A stretch of 64,000 bases of DNA from Gigantopelta aegis (Eukaryota > Mollusca > Gastropoda > Neomphalida > Peltospiridae). The translations under genes were made by a program, and so were the position numbers. Shown piece by piece: positions 24,774 to 43,507 of the stretch. The stretch's first letter is position 1, and each line of letters opens with the position of its first letter. The notes under the pieces were generated by a model. The model saw only the letters and a program-made list of their open reading frames with translations. It did no database searches and was not told the origin of the DNA. The stretch spans positions 124,001-188,000 of the forward strand of contig NW_024532761.1 of assembly GCF_016097555.1 (NCBI RefSeq), written 5' to 3'.

Positions 24774-25527
24774 TTAGTAATGATTTTTGAATTTTCTTTT
24801 TTTGATGACATCCAACCAAGCATTGACGATTCGACAAGCCCAAAAAATGTTCACGCAATCTAATAAAATGTTTAGTGACACACAAAATACTGTGCCATAA
24901 ATAGACGAATATTCCGAGGAGGGATCACCAACTATATCAAAAAACATACGCCAGAGAAATGGTATAGTAAATATACGTGATAGAATGAATGTGTGACTGA
25001 CATTATAACATTTGCAAGTACAAACAACAGTTTTGACGGACTAGTAGTTTCACAAATGAGCCAGCGAAGACTCAGAAAGGAGTTGATGCTTCTAGAGATA
25101 GCAAACGGTATAAATAAAGCGTTATCCAGCGACCTTTCATTAGTCTCACCGAAATATATACGAGGCAAACGCTAACAATATGATGAAATATCATTGGCCG
25201 GTCACAGCGCAGAGAGCTATGTGACATGATTATTATGAAATCGCCAATTAGAAGCCAGTGCAAAATATTTGAGGCCAAAAAAGCTGAAGTAGTTTTGTTT
25301 TAGCGTTGAGTCAAATATCAATCCCATTGATGTTATGATACAAAGTGATATGAAGATATTGTTGAACCAGGAAGAGTGTTCCAATGAGTCTTTTTATCTT
25401 CAGTGAATGAATTATATTGTTTAAAATATTTCTTGCTAAGGAAAGGACTAAATAAATAATATGAGGTCATTGTGAGTAACAACGAGGTTAATAGCACTAA
25501 TAAATCAATATCCATACTTGTTATCAT
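24774..25527 (-). CDS. TLC-domain membrane protein, array copy I
   Basis: The right-most copy. ATG at 25527 (MITSMDIDLLVLLTSLLLTM), FYLFSPFLSKKYF-like and NTLPGSTISS segments, then in shifted frames the ICTGFLIGDF-like part, FHHIVSVCLVYI, VRLMKGRWITL and LRWLICETTSPSKLL, ending at 24774. It is more diverged than E-G. Its upstream flank (25640-25850) keeps a decayed copy of the unit's 5' region with almost no minisatellite, so it may resemble the unit before expansion. Confidence 0.55.
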
Positions 25528-25906
25528 TGTACCAATAAGAATATAGGCAGATACAAAGTCTTCTGGTGACTTCAGTAGACTGAATAATCTTCTTCAATCA
25601 GTGGTCTAGCCAGACTAAATCATTCATTGTATTAGTACGCTAGTATAGTGACAGCTGCAAGACAGAGAATTAGGAAAACTGTTTGAGTAATATGGAATTC
25701 CTTTAATAGCACCTTTAAGATAGTAAGATGTGTCAATCCAATTTTCACTTACACAATGACATTATATAATAGCTATATATTGAGTATTATCAATAATGAG
25801 GTCATAACACTACGGTGGTTATTTTCTGACACAACAACAACGAGCACAGAGTGGAGTTTTACTAAATTAATTATGTTATTGTTGTACAATTACTAGTTAT
25901 AAGAAT

Positions 25907-25908
25907 GA

Positions 25909-25958
<50 letters not shown>

Positions 25959-25990
25959 TTAATATTATCTATATATATATATATATTATA

Positions 25991-26027
<37 letters not shown>

Positions 26028-26029
26028 TA

Positions 26030-26098
<69 letters not shown>

Positions 26099-26130
26099 AT
26101 ATAATATATATATAATATATAGATATATAA
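25907..26130. repeat. (TA)n microsatellite
   Basis: About 220 bp of interrupted TA dinucleotide repeat marking the right boundary of the TLC array. The 98-codon Tyr/Ile frame across it is not a gene. Confidence 0.95.
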
Positions 26131-26555
26131 CAACACCAATTTCTATTTGTTTTCTCATTGTTCTCATGTGTAGTTGGTATACACTGTCATCATTGGACTA
26201 GGGTTGAATTATTGAGACCATAGACTGAACCCTGAAAATTCATGCCTGAAATTAAGCTGTTTTTATTATTTATTTGGGTTATAATTAATATATAAAATTC
26301 ATACGATTATTGTGTATAACTGTACACGTATATTAATTTTGCACTGATGCGCATGCGTATAACATTGCCCAATACCACGTGTTTGTGTGATTTTTTTTGT
26401 AACTGGTCGTGTAATATACCTGAGAATATCATGTAAGTTTTACTCTCATCGTACTGTAATGGTCTCTAGTAAGCGTTATTTATTAAGAAAGATAAGAGTA
26501 TTTTTATTATCTACACAATATTTTTCTCGTTCCTAGTGAGGAAACCGTCGAAAAA

Positions 26556-28020
26556 ATGGCGGCGGAAGGGTATGTCACATGTCAATTATAACTACGTACT
26601 TCGTGTTAAGTTGTGTAGATCCTTCATTGGTTGGTTGGTTGGTTGGTATATTACCTAGCCACCCTATAGTGACCATTAAAAATCACTAATATCCATTATT
26701 ATAGCATTATACCTAATTATAATAATTATGAAAACTATAGAGGATATGACTTCAATTTTTGACAAGACAGTCGTAGTTAATTTTTTTAATGTGGATATGT
26801 GGTATACCATCGCCTATGCCTCAGACTTGTATGCTTGTAGTCTGGGTTTCAGACCAGTCTCTATCAGAAGGAAACTGTGATTAAAAGTAGTACTTGTCAT
26901 CTTCTAATGTATTGTTGTTTCTAGAGATGATGCTTCTCAGGGCATGAAGCTCAAAGAAGCAATGAAAGAAGTACTCAAAGAATCGTTGAAACATGATGGA
27001 CTTGCTAGAGGACTACGAGAGTCTGTGAAAGCTCTAGACAAGTAAGAAAGATTTTTTATACTTAAGATTAAAGTAATAGGTTATGATCTGTTGTACACAT
27101 GTGAATACTGAAATTTGATTGGTTACAGGGTCATGTTGATCAGCAATGCCATGAATTTTTATTTGTCATTCAACTATTATTATGGTTTTTCTTTCATTAG
27201 ACGTCAAGCATTCTTATGTGTGGTAGCTAAGAATTGTTCAGAAGCTGGATATTTGAGACTTGTAGAAGCACTGTGTAATGAACACCAAATTAGTCTTCTT
27301 AAGGTATTATTGATAATAATGTGTAGAAAGGGAGGAGGTGTGGTGTATGTATGTTGCCATTGATTAAATCTACATGCACCACGATCTGACTGATTAGTGG
27401 GTGTGGTTAGCTCTGCCCAACTATAAGGTTGATTTGCATTCTGTTTTATTTATGAGGCAACATTCAAGGACACACCTTCTATATTGAGGACACTTCTATA
27501 CTAAGGACTAAGGACAGTCCCCAGTATAGAGAGAGGTCATTATACTTAGGGTATTGTATAGATGTTACAATAATATATTTAGTAACTTTATTAGATGTCA
27601 TATAATATATTATAGGTAGAAGATAAAGAAGAACTAGGAGAATGGGTTGGTTTATGTAAGATTGATAGAGATGGAAAACCACGAAAGGTTTGTCAAGTGC
27701 AGTTGTGTTGTAGTCAAGGTATTCTATTAATGCATATTATTAAGTTTCCTATCTGGATACTTGTGATGAGACTTAGCTCCCTCTACTGATATCAGTGAAG
27801 ATAATAAGCTTACCGGAATCACTATAACAATCTGAAGTGTCCAGTATAAATAATATGTGACCACACCTCCTAGAATTTAGCTTTGTTTAAATTACTTGAT
27901 TTTTTTTGAGAGATTCATAAAATTAGAACATTTATGGTATCTTTCTAGGACATTGGTACTGACACAGAAGCATGGAATGTTGTCCAGGAATACATCAAAA
28001 CTCAAGCAGCTGCTGTTTAA
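26556..28020 (+). CDS. RPS12: 40S ribosomal protein S12 (eS12), 5 exons
   Basis: Component of the small ribosomal subunit. Exons: 26556-26569, 26925-27041, 27201-27303, 27616-27718, 27949-28020. The protein has [53 protein letters not shown] and [18 protein letters not shown], which follow animal RPS12 closely ([43 protein letters not shown]). Exon 4 carries one extra T (GGTTTGTC near 27690) that breaks the frame just before the conserved C-terminal CSCVVVK block. In a single-copy essential gene with introns intact, this is best read as a consensus error. The last exon encodes [15 protein letters not shown] and stops at 28020. The short Met exon followed by an intron is typical of ribosomal protein genes. 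Confidence 0.95.
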
Positions 28021-28135
28021 TAAACCCAATAACTTGTGGGACATCAACGAAGTTATGAATATTGTTAATCAAGATGTTGTGTTTAATTCCTTGAAAATTT
28101 ATTGGAAAAAATGATACATAATTATTAATGATAGA

Positions 28136-28141
28136 AATAAA
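28136..28141 (+). promoter_or_regulatory. polyadenylation signal of RPS12
   Basis: Canonical AATAAA 116 bp after the RPS12 stop codon; no closer canonical signal was seen. Confidence 0.6.
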
Positions 28142-28298
28142 TTGAGAGTGAGACTAGACATGGAATGTTGGTAGAATAGGTCTTGTTTAATCTTTGAAAA
28201 CATTTTAGTGGGACAGTACCTTACTAAAATAGAAAATGATATTAATGAAAGATTGGCTAGGAGAGTAGGTGTGGACTTTCTGCATAATGTAGGCCTTG

Positions 28299-28773
28299 GG
28301 GTCCTTCTTGGTGTAATTTCTATGATGATGTAACTTGGACTATGATAATGACATCACTATGTGTCATAAGGTTTTGGTTTAGGGTGTCATACATGATGAC
28401 ATCACTATGTGTCATTTAATGATGTCATCAGAGTGAAGTTACACCAAGAACCAACCAGCTATAAAGGGTGGCTATTATAATTACTTAGAATTAGAAGGGA
28501 AGTGTTCCACAGAGATAACATGATCTTGTTACAAAGGGTATATAGATTTTAATAATATTAGAGGGAGCAAAGTCCAACAGGAGTCACCCATCATATAAAT
28601 GTTCCGACTTGGTGTTGCTCAACTTTGGGTGTGTAACTTGACTATGATGACATCACATTAAATGACACATAATGATGTCATCATATATAATGACATCACC
28701 TAAACAACCCTAACCAAAACCTTATGACACATAGTGATGTCCATCATCATAGAAGTTACACCAAGAAGGACCC
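28299..28773. mobile_element. pair of inverted MITE-like units
   Basis: Two related units in opposite orientation: 28299 to about 28460 and about 28625 to 28773. The outer ends are complementary (GGGTCCTTCTTGGTGTAA versus TTACACCAAGAAGGACCC), and each unit also has GGTGTAA/TTACACC-type ends and an ATGATGACATCA-rich interior. No coding capacity. A foldback transposon or two adjacent MITEs would both explain it. Confidence 0.65.
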
Positions 28774-29103
28774 TTAACTTCAGTGACAGCTAGAGCACTG
28801 TACTACACCCGACTCTTATTTGAGCAATAATATTAACTTCAATTTTTTTAAAACAACATAATTTTAAAATAATGACTGTCTAATAAACACATCACATTGC
28901 ATATTATTAATACAGCAATCAAACATAATACAAAAAGATGTTTTAAATAATTCTAATATTTAAATTTAACAAAATTACCAAATATTACAAACATCAGTAT
29001 GTTAACTGAAAAGTATCAGTTTTTTAAAAAAGAACACTAAGTCCCTCTCAAGCAAAAAAGAAAAGAGAAAATTGAAATAAAACATTACTTTAAAATCATG
29101 TCA

Positions 29104-36131
<7,028 letters not shown>

Positions 36132-36447
36132 TATGAATCATTGACGACAAGTATTCTATGAAGACAAGAATTTAAGAAAAATTTCATTGTAAGAAACACG
36201 AAATGACGAGGGATTAGAAATCAAGATTAAAAGCGATTTTAAATTACTTGGTTATAGAGGCTTACCTAAAGAAGAGAGAAAGCTTGGATTGTTCACAAAC
36301 TGCCTGTTTTTCCCCTTCTTTCCGACGATCTTCACAGGAAATCGTTTTTGATCCGACCACTAGTCACTAGCCCCCAGCAAAACATCCGGATACTTCCGTA
36401 AATTTAGGTGACCATCTGTAGTGACACGCCTCCACATAGTTCTAAAC
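36132..36447. promoter_or_regulatory. shared upstream region of SRC and GTF2H5
   Basis: The start codons of the divergent Src-type kinase (minus) and GTF2H5 (plus) are only 316 bp apart. The middle of the interval (about 36300-36420) is the least AT-rich DNA nearby and contains CCCCTTCTTTCCGACGAT and ATCCGGATACTTCCG-type ETS-like GGAA sites. A bidirectional promoter is inferred from spacing. Confidence 0.55.
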
Positions 36448-38238
36448 ATGGTTCACGTTTCTAAAGGTCTATTATTACGATGGTGAGTTAATTTACGTAG
36501 ATTACACTAATTTAAAATATTTAGCACTATATTCCAGTTCCAATATCTCAAGTAGTTGTTGGTACATTAATTTGTTGTTCTGTTCGTCAGTCAGTCAGAA
36601 TTTTCATAGTAGTGGATTATCGCAGAATGTCATTATAAAATAGAAAGTAAATAGGTCCAGTGTTTGATTTATTTAATCATTACATAATTATTATTTGTAT
36701 AATCATGTAAAGAGTTATCATTTTTCTAAACCTTTTGTTTCAAGTTCCATTCTCATGTACATGTACATGTACATCAATTGAGTACAAAATTTATAAATGT
36801 TTATTAGCTTGAGCAATTGTGCATTTTATATATATAAAGTTCTCAATAGGAGTATCCTTAGGTGTCCTCAATATAGAGGTTGTATAATACACTAAAGTAT
36901 TAGTATGGGACCAGAACAAGTGTCCTCAATATAGAGGTTGTATAATACACTAAAGTATTAGTATGGGACCAGAACAAGTGTCCTTAATATAGAGGTTGTA
37001 TAATACACTAAAGTATTAGTATGGGACTAGAACAAGTGTCCTCAATATAGAGGTTGTATAATACACTAAAGTATTAGTACAGGACTAGAACAAGTGTCCT
37101 CAATATAGAGGTTGTATAATACACTAAAGTATTAGTATGGGACTGTCCTCAATATAGAGGTTGTATAATACACTAAAGTATTAGTATGGGACTAGAACAA
37201 GTGTCCTCAATATAGAGGTTGTATAATACACTAAAGTATTAGTATGGGACTAGAACAAGTGTCCTCAATATAGAGGTTGTATAATATACTAAAGTATTAG
37301 TATGGGACTAGAACAAGTGTCCTCAATATAGAGGTTGTATAAAGTATTATTATGGGACTAGAACAAGTGTCCTCAATATAGAGGTTGTATAAAGTATTAT
37401 TATGGGACTAGAACAAGTGTCCTCAATATAGAGGTTGTATAAAATATTAGTATGGGACTGAATAGCACATCTTTAATACAATACAAGAGATTCCACTATA
37501 AGCATTTCTTTGTGTAATATGTCTAAATATACCAATATTATAATTCTCATATATTGATATATATATATATAATTATTATTATAATGTATTATACAGTAGC
37601 GATGCAGCTATCAAAGAGTTTATTAAATACATTGATGAGAAACAACTGTTAGGGAAACGATTCATTTTATATGATTTAGATGAATATCATCTTTTTGTGT
37701 CTGATGGAATTGCTGATAGACTACAGGTAAACTCTTAATGCAAACTGCTCAATATTCTATTATCCAATCTCTTGAAAGACTTCTGATTCTCATACTCACA
37801 GTCTTATACTACCCAGTGATATGGGAATGAGACTCAAATTATGCATACCTATAGTAAGAATTAGATTTGAATGTTACCTACTGGTATGGGAATAAGGCTA
37901 TAAATTTTAAGTCCGAGTATAGGAATGAGACATGCACTTTCACCTCCTAATATGGGAAAAATTTAAGTATTGGAATGAGTATGAGACTTAAACTTTGATA
38001 TGGGAATTGGACTCTTATTTATTGCACTGGTTTGATAATTTCTTTCATATCTGTCATCATAAATAACTTAAAATTAACCATCCTTGTTAATAGTATTGGA
38101 ATGAGACTATTATACACATTTACTTAACTAATGTATGAATGATTATTGAAGATAAGTTAAAATATCATTTATTTATCTTAGGAACAATTAGATAGTTTAA
38201 TGCAACGAAACAGTTACTCAGATATAACAACAGATTAA
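36448..38238 (+). CDS. GTF2H5: TFIIH subunit p8/TTDA, 3 exons
   Basis: Small core-TFIIH subunit that stabilises the XPB (p52-p8) side of the complex in nucleotide-excision repair and transcription. Exons 36448-36482, 37597-37726, 38182-38238; about 73 residues, the normal size of the family. The N-terminus MVHVSKGLLLRC parallels human MVNVLKGVLIEC. Then comes AAIKEFIKYIDEKQLLGKRF, followed by ILYDLDEYHLFV (human IIQDIDDTHVFV), and a C-terminal EQLDSLMQRNSYS matching the human ERVGELMDQNAFS. All three exons join in frame with no apparent error. Intron 1 carries about ten units of the 58-bp minisatellite. Confidence 0.95.
36860..37460 (+). repeat. 58-bp minisatellite, about 10 units, in GTF2H5 intron 1
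   Basis: Near-identical units; the last three are shortened by an internal deletion that removes ATACACTA (GTATAAAGTATTATTATGGG form). It fills most of the intron, leaving about 130 bp before the acceptor at 37596. Confidence 0.95.
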
Positions 38239-38707
38239 TAACAACAAATAATGCTGTGTCACATGAGATATGCTATGAGAATTTATTTGTTAAATATTAT
38301 GTCATTAATTACTGTTACCTTATTTAAACTTTGTTCTCATTCTCTGCTGTCTTTTTAATATAATAGAAATCACTGATATTGTATGCATTCATAATAGTAA
38401 TATGTATTAATAGTAATGTTTATTAATAGTAATGTTTATTAATAGTAATGTGTATTAATAGTAATGTTTATTAATAGTAATATGTATTAATAGTAATACG
38501 TATTTGAACTCTTGCTGTTTTAATATTATATTTTCAATATTTAATTTGAACAATATTGGTTTCATTAATGGTGCATCATATAACAATAATATTTGTACAT
38601 TTAAAATGGTCGATTGATAGATAATGTTTAGAGGTGTGTGTGTGTGCATGTATAAGAAAATTACATCAAGAAATGGAAGAACAAAAATAGTGTTATTGTA
38701 ATAGGGT

Positions 38708-41700
38708 TCAGACTGAGTCAACCATTTTTGGTCGTTTTAATATGGGAGCCTCAGGAGATTGGTACCAATGGAACACTAATTCTCGTCTCTTTTTCATGCT
38801 ACCTTGTGGTTTACGAGGTCCTCTTAGAGCACTCGTACTTGTGGAGGGTGGAGTTTCAGGTCTAGGAGAATGAGGTATAGTGGGTGGAGTTTCAACATCA
38901 GTCATAGCTGTTGTTGTAGCATTGGTACTACTGTTTGTTGTCCCAGCTGGTACTGTCGTACAACATGTAAATGATAACCACTGTCTTTCATAACGACAGG
39001 TTCTCCTGTGTGAGGTGAGACTGGTGCTCCAGCTATCAGGCTCTTTGTCGACTTAGTCTGTCTGCTGTCTCCAGCCACACCCATTGGTGATTTTCCACGT
39101 GATTTATTGGGATATTTTCGTGAATTGAGTGACATAAATTTCAAAGGTGTAGTGGGTGTGGTGTAAATGTAAATACCATTTCTACTTTTTTCTACTTTTT
39201 GCTTCCGATAATGGATGCATTTTCTGGTGTTCTTTATCTGAATGTGATAACGAACCAAATTGTGTGTGCTTGAAGTCAAACCGATTTGGTAACTGATAAG
39301 GGGTTGGTCTTTTAGATGAGGTTGTTATGTGTGGGTGTGAGGTGGTGTGTGTTTTTGGAAGGGAGAAGGAGAAAGATAACGGTTTGACTAGTAGTGCTGC
39401 TACTTTTATCACATCCATTGTCTTTATCTTTAGAAACTGGTTCAATTTTAGTAGAGGGCTCTTCTTTATCTGAAGAACTACTACTTGATAATGAATAGAA
39501 TTGTGTTCATCAAAAGATTATGTTGTAATAACAGGGGCGCTGTGGACATGGGGTAAAGATGAGGATATAATCGAGGATCATAATAAAGTAGGTGTGGCTG
39601 TAGTAAGCTCTGGATTCCTCCAGCTTCAGAGGTGACTGGCAAAATGGGAACTGAGGTTTCTAATGTTTCATCATTTTCAGAGGTGTGGCTTGGACGAGGT
39701 GAGGAATGACTGGACTCACTAAGGGCAATTTCATATCCAAAATAACTGACAGGGTTACTGACTATGTGTCGATCTTCGCTTTCCTCCTGTTCAGCATCTG
39801 GATCTGAACAGACAGATATTGTATCTGTACTTTCAGTATCCACATCGTCAGTATGAGTGGGTGGCATAACTTCTCTCATTGCTTGCTCTCTTAATAATTC
39901 AATTTGAGCATAATTAACACCCTGATTAGGCGGGAAGTTCTCTTCTTCTGGTGTACCCACATCGACTTCCTCGTCCTCATCATCTTGAGGTGGTTGTAAT
40001 TTAGTTGTAATAACAGGGGTTTCCCCACTGCTTATTATATTGGTAATATTAGTAGGGATATTGGGTAGATCAATGGCGGGTAATTTGGCGGGAAGTGGGC
40101 TGGTGCATGCAGTTGAAATAGTGTTCTTCCAACAATGAGTGTTTGGATTATAGTTATAATATGAATAAATGGACTGAATGACTTTACGTAATGCCTTAGT
40201 CCAACAACTGAGAGAGAGAGAGAGAGAGAGAGAGTATGTGAGAGAGCTGAAATATATTTTCAAATACAACACATGATAAACATGCTCAAGTAGATAATTC
40301 AAGAATTGGGAGTGTACAAAACACACAATTATATCCTAAAATCCTCATATTGTATGTTAACAGTATATGCATATTACTTACTATAATGCTTTCAAACATT
40401 TTTTATATACATTCATATGTACTCTGTGGACAAGTATGGTCATGGTGCATAAACTAGTAACATTGTTGAGATACAATAACGCTGTTAAAATGGATTCTTT
40501 GACCATGTTCAGGATTTGTTTGTAATATACGAGTAGGTCATCAAATAAACTTTAAAAGGTGGTTCATATTTGTTTAATTGATGTTGTAATGTTCTACCAC
40601 AGTGCCTAGGATAGCTACCATTAGTAAGCTCTGGACTAGTGAACATCAGTACTTACCAGTGACCTAGGCTTACTAGTCTAGCTTACTAATGGTAGGTCAC
40701 TGTGGTAAGTAGTTATCTTAATAGTAGTTATTCTTGCCCACTTCATTATGTTGTTATTCCTTATAAAGAGACAAGAATCTGCTGAACACACCAATATTAA
40801 ATCACATGTCAACTTTACAAGGAAGTTAAGTCTACAACACATTACCATATTTGGTCCTTGCTTACGTTACCACACAACCTAGTTGATTACTGCTGAACTG
40901 TCTAACTTAATCAAAGTGCTATTTCAGTGTTCATAGATTAACCAATATATATTACATCATATTAAGAAATGTGGAAATAGTTCTTGAAAAACAGAAGTTG
41001 TAAAGTGATAAGGAAATATTATCTTTAGTGTCATTTTCCGAGTAATGGAATGTATAATTTACAACTGTTCCATATATGGTCTATGTTATTGATAGCGGGT
41101 GTAATAGTTTCTCATTAAAAGTAAAAAATAATGTTTTTAATGCCATATTTAGATATTTTGATTGCAAAACGATCTTAGTATAGAGTACGAGGTTATATAA
41201 TATACTAAAGTATTAGTATGGGACTAGAACAAGTGTCCTCAATATAGAGGTTGTATAATACACTAAAGTATTAGTATGGGACTAGAACAAGTGTCCTCAA
41301 TATAGAGGTTGTATAATACACTAAAGTATTAGTATGGGACTAGAACAAGTGTCCTCAATATAGAGGTTGTATAATACACTAAAGTATTAGTATGGAACTA
41401 GAACAAGTGTCCTCAATATAGAGGTTATATTTTATGATAAGTTTGTACAAGGTAATTCAAGTCATGATCAAGTGCCAAAATATTTATAATTGATTAATAA
41501 TTAATATACTTTATTTACAGATATGGTAAATTTTAATGAAAAGATGATTTAAAAATTAATTGACACTAATGATGAATTATCCATACAAGTACAATAGTTG
41601 TAAACCCTTTATGTAACTTATGACACGATATAGAGAGATATGTGTAACCTTTCACAAAAACAATATTAGATCATAAAATGTTATCATACTGTAATGTCAA

Positions 41701-42357
41701 ACTAGGACAGTCACATTCTCTACAAGGGTACAACAGCCTAAATATAGAACTGTCCTTCAGACTATACTTTATGAACTGTACCATATTGATAAGGTAAACA
41801 AACATTTTATCCACACTGTATCTAAAATATACCTTGAAATCTTCAGGTGCTGTCCGTGGATACTGAAACGGGACCTCCTCTGGCCAAAACAGAGGTTTAG
41901 GATCTGACCACTTGAGACCTAAATCTTTAACAATTCCTACAACCAATCCTCGTAGATCGTGCAAAGATAACTCATCTAAAGGTGCTGGAAGAGGTGGTAG
42001 CAACATGTGTATTTCTTTTTCTTCACGCATATATTCCTGGTGTGTTATCCCACTTTGAACTTTAGACAGTTGTTGAAGAATGAGGTCTCGAGACTGTTCA
42101 ATAACTTGTGTGATAGCAGAGTTCCCCATTGTAAACAGGGTTCCTGTATTACGTGCTGAGATGTAGCAGAAACCACAGGGTACACCTAGCTCTTGTAAGT
42201 CGGTCATCTTTTTCTGAATAACCTCAAGTCTACGCTTAATATCTCTTGCTCTGCAGTCGTGGCTACGAAGAATCTGGCCACTGCTAAGGGTACTTCCCTC
42301 ACTAGTACTTTTGGAAGGAGTACTAGTATTTGATATTGGGTAGTTCGTCATTGACAT
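38708..42357 (-). CDS. NRF1: NRF1/erect-wing-family transcription factor, divergent, with long Ser/Thr-rich tail
   Basis: Sequence-specific nuclear factor that in other animals controls respiratory and housekeeping genes. Exon 41833-42357 encodes a basic RDIKRRLEVIQKK, then GFCYISARNTGTLFTMGNSA (human QQAIVLCISPSKPNPVFKVFG), LLPPLPAPLDELSLHDLRGL, and KPLFWPEEVPFQYPR (human CKPIWWPEDIPWANVR). The next exon, from 40207, opens with CWTKALRKVIQSIYSYY (human SWTQALRTIVKNCYKQHG). Together these span the NRF1 DNA-binding/dimerisation domain. The remaining roughly 480 codons are acidic and Ser/Thr/Pro-rich, without recognised domains. Four or more frame slips occur between 38900 and 39490, and the phase at the 41833/40207 junction also needs one. 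Start at the ATG at 42357, just after an acceptor, so a 5' UTR exon should lie upstream. Identification is by motif comparison from memory. Confidence 0.8.
40600..40715 (-). repeat. 60-bp minisatellite, about 1.8 units, inverted
   Basis: Reverse-orientation copy of the 60-bp unit (GTGCCTAGGATAGCTACCAT) in the NRF1-like intron, with a truncated second unit in the other orientation beside it. Confidence 0.85.
41175..41435 (+). repeat. 58-bp minisatellite, about 4.5 units
   Basis: In the intron of the NRF1-like gene. The flanking AT-rich intron from 40720 to 41830 shows nothing else recognisable. Confidence 0.95.
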
Positions 42358-43507
42358 AGTCTCTGCAAAAAAGCAAGCACAGTGTTAGTAATGCACTAAG
42401 ATATAGTTGTTGTAAGGGATATCAAATAAATTATGTAGTCTCTATGTTAGCAATATTTTATTTAAGCTAATAGTCTCTGTGAAAGTGAGTCTAGTGTCTC
42501 TGCTTACAAAGCATTGCATTAGCTGAAAAATGGAGGAAATAGTTGCAATCAACTGAGTTAGGACTACTTCTCTCACACACACAGATACACAGAAAGGACA
42601 AAAGATCAGAGCAACAAACAGCAAACAGTCTATCATTTTAAAGCACATGCACAACATACTTTGAAATCTATCTTCTTGAAAATAGTAAGTTTTTACACGA
42701 AATTAGACTTCTCTTTCTATCTTTACAGACCTTGCCATATGCTACTAACTGCTCAACTCTCTCAAATATACGCTTGCTTCTTTCTTGGAGAGACTGGGCT
42801 GACAACTTAAGTGAACTATTTATATAAAAGACATACTAACTAAATTATTCTGACATAATTTAATTATGAATAACGTGTTGTGCAAATTATGGTCGTGCCC
42901 AGTTCCTTATAAGGACATACAAGAGGAAGTACTATCTCCATATTTGGATATTAAATATTGGATATGGCTTGTGTGTGTGGTTATAACTTGTCAACAACTT
43001 CTTCTCTTTTATAAAGTGTTACACTTCTTTGTTCTAAGATATGTGTACAATGTGATATATTCCAATAACATTGTTTACATAAAGCATGTGGAATGAACCA
43101 GCCACATATTGTTCTTATTAATAATATCCTTGTTTTAGATGTTATTGTACACTTCATACCACTGCCAATTGTAGGAAGTCTTTGGAATGTCCTCTTTGCA
43201 GTGACTCAATCCTGTAGTTTCAGGATATATAGAGATTATTAGGATTACATCATTGTTGTCTATTCTCTATGCCCTAAACTCTATGTCATCTCTGTGTTAC
43301 TATTGTACTTAATACATGATTACATGAAGATAGACATCTCAAAAGAGGAAATCCCTTTAATCAAACTAATTAAGCTGCATTTATTAACATATACTATATA
43401 CTATTGTGTACTGCTATGTCCTATAATGTTGATCTGTACTGTAATTTATATCATATTCATGTATATGAGCATCTATCCTTACAATAGGAAATTAGAAGTT
43501 GTCTCCT
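42358..43507. other. upstream region of NRF1-like gene, no firm gene
   Basis: A minus-strand stretch at about 42735-42815 reads LSAQSLQERSKRIFERVEQL and ends in a donor (GGCAAG-GTCTGT), so it may be an upstream exon of the NRF1-like gene or another gene. Its phase does not join cleanly with the exon at 42357. The plus-strand frames at 42866-43096 and 43294-43515 are hydrophobic, AT-driven and unsupported. Confidence 0.3.

Noticed and set aside
25871-26167. 98-codon minus-strand frame of Tyr and Ile
   Set aside because: It is a (TA)n microsatellite translated in one frame.
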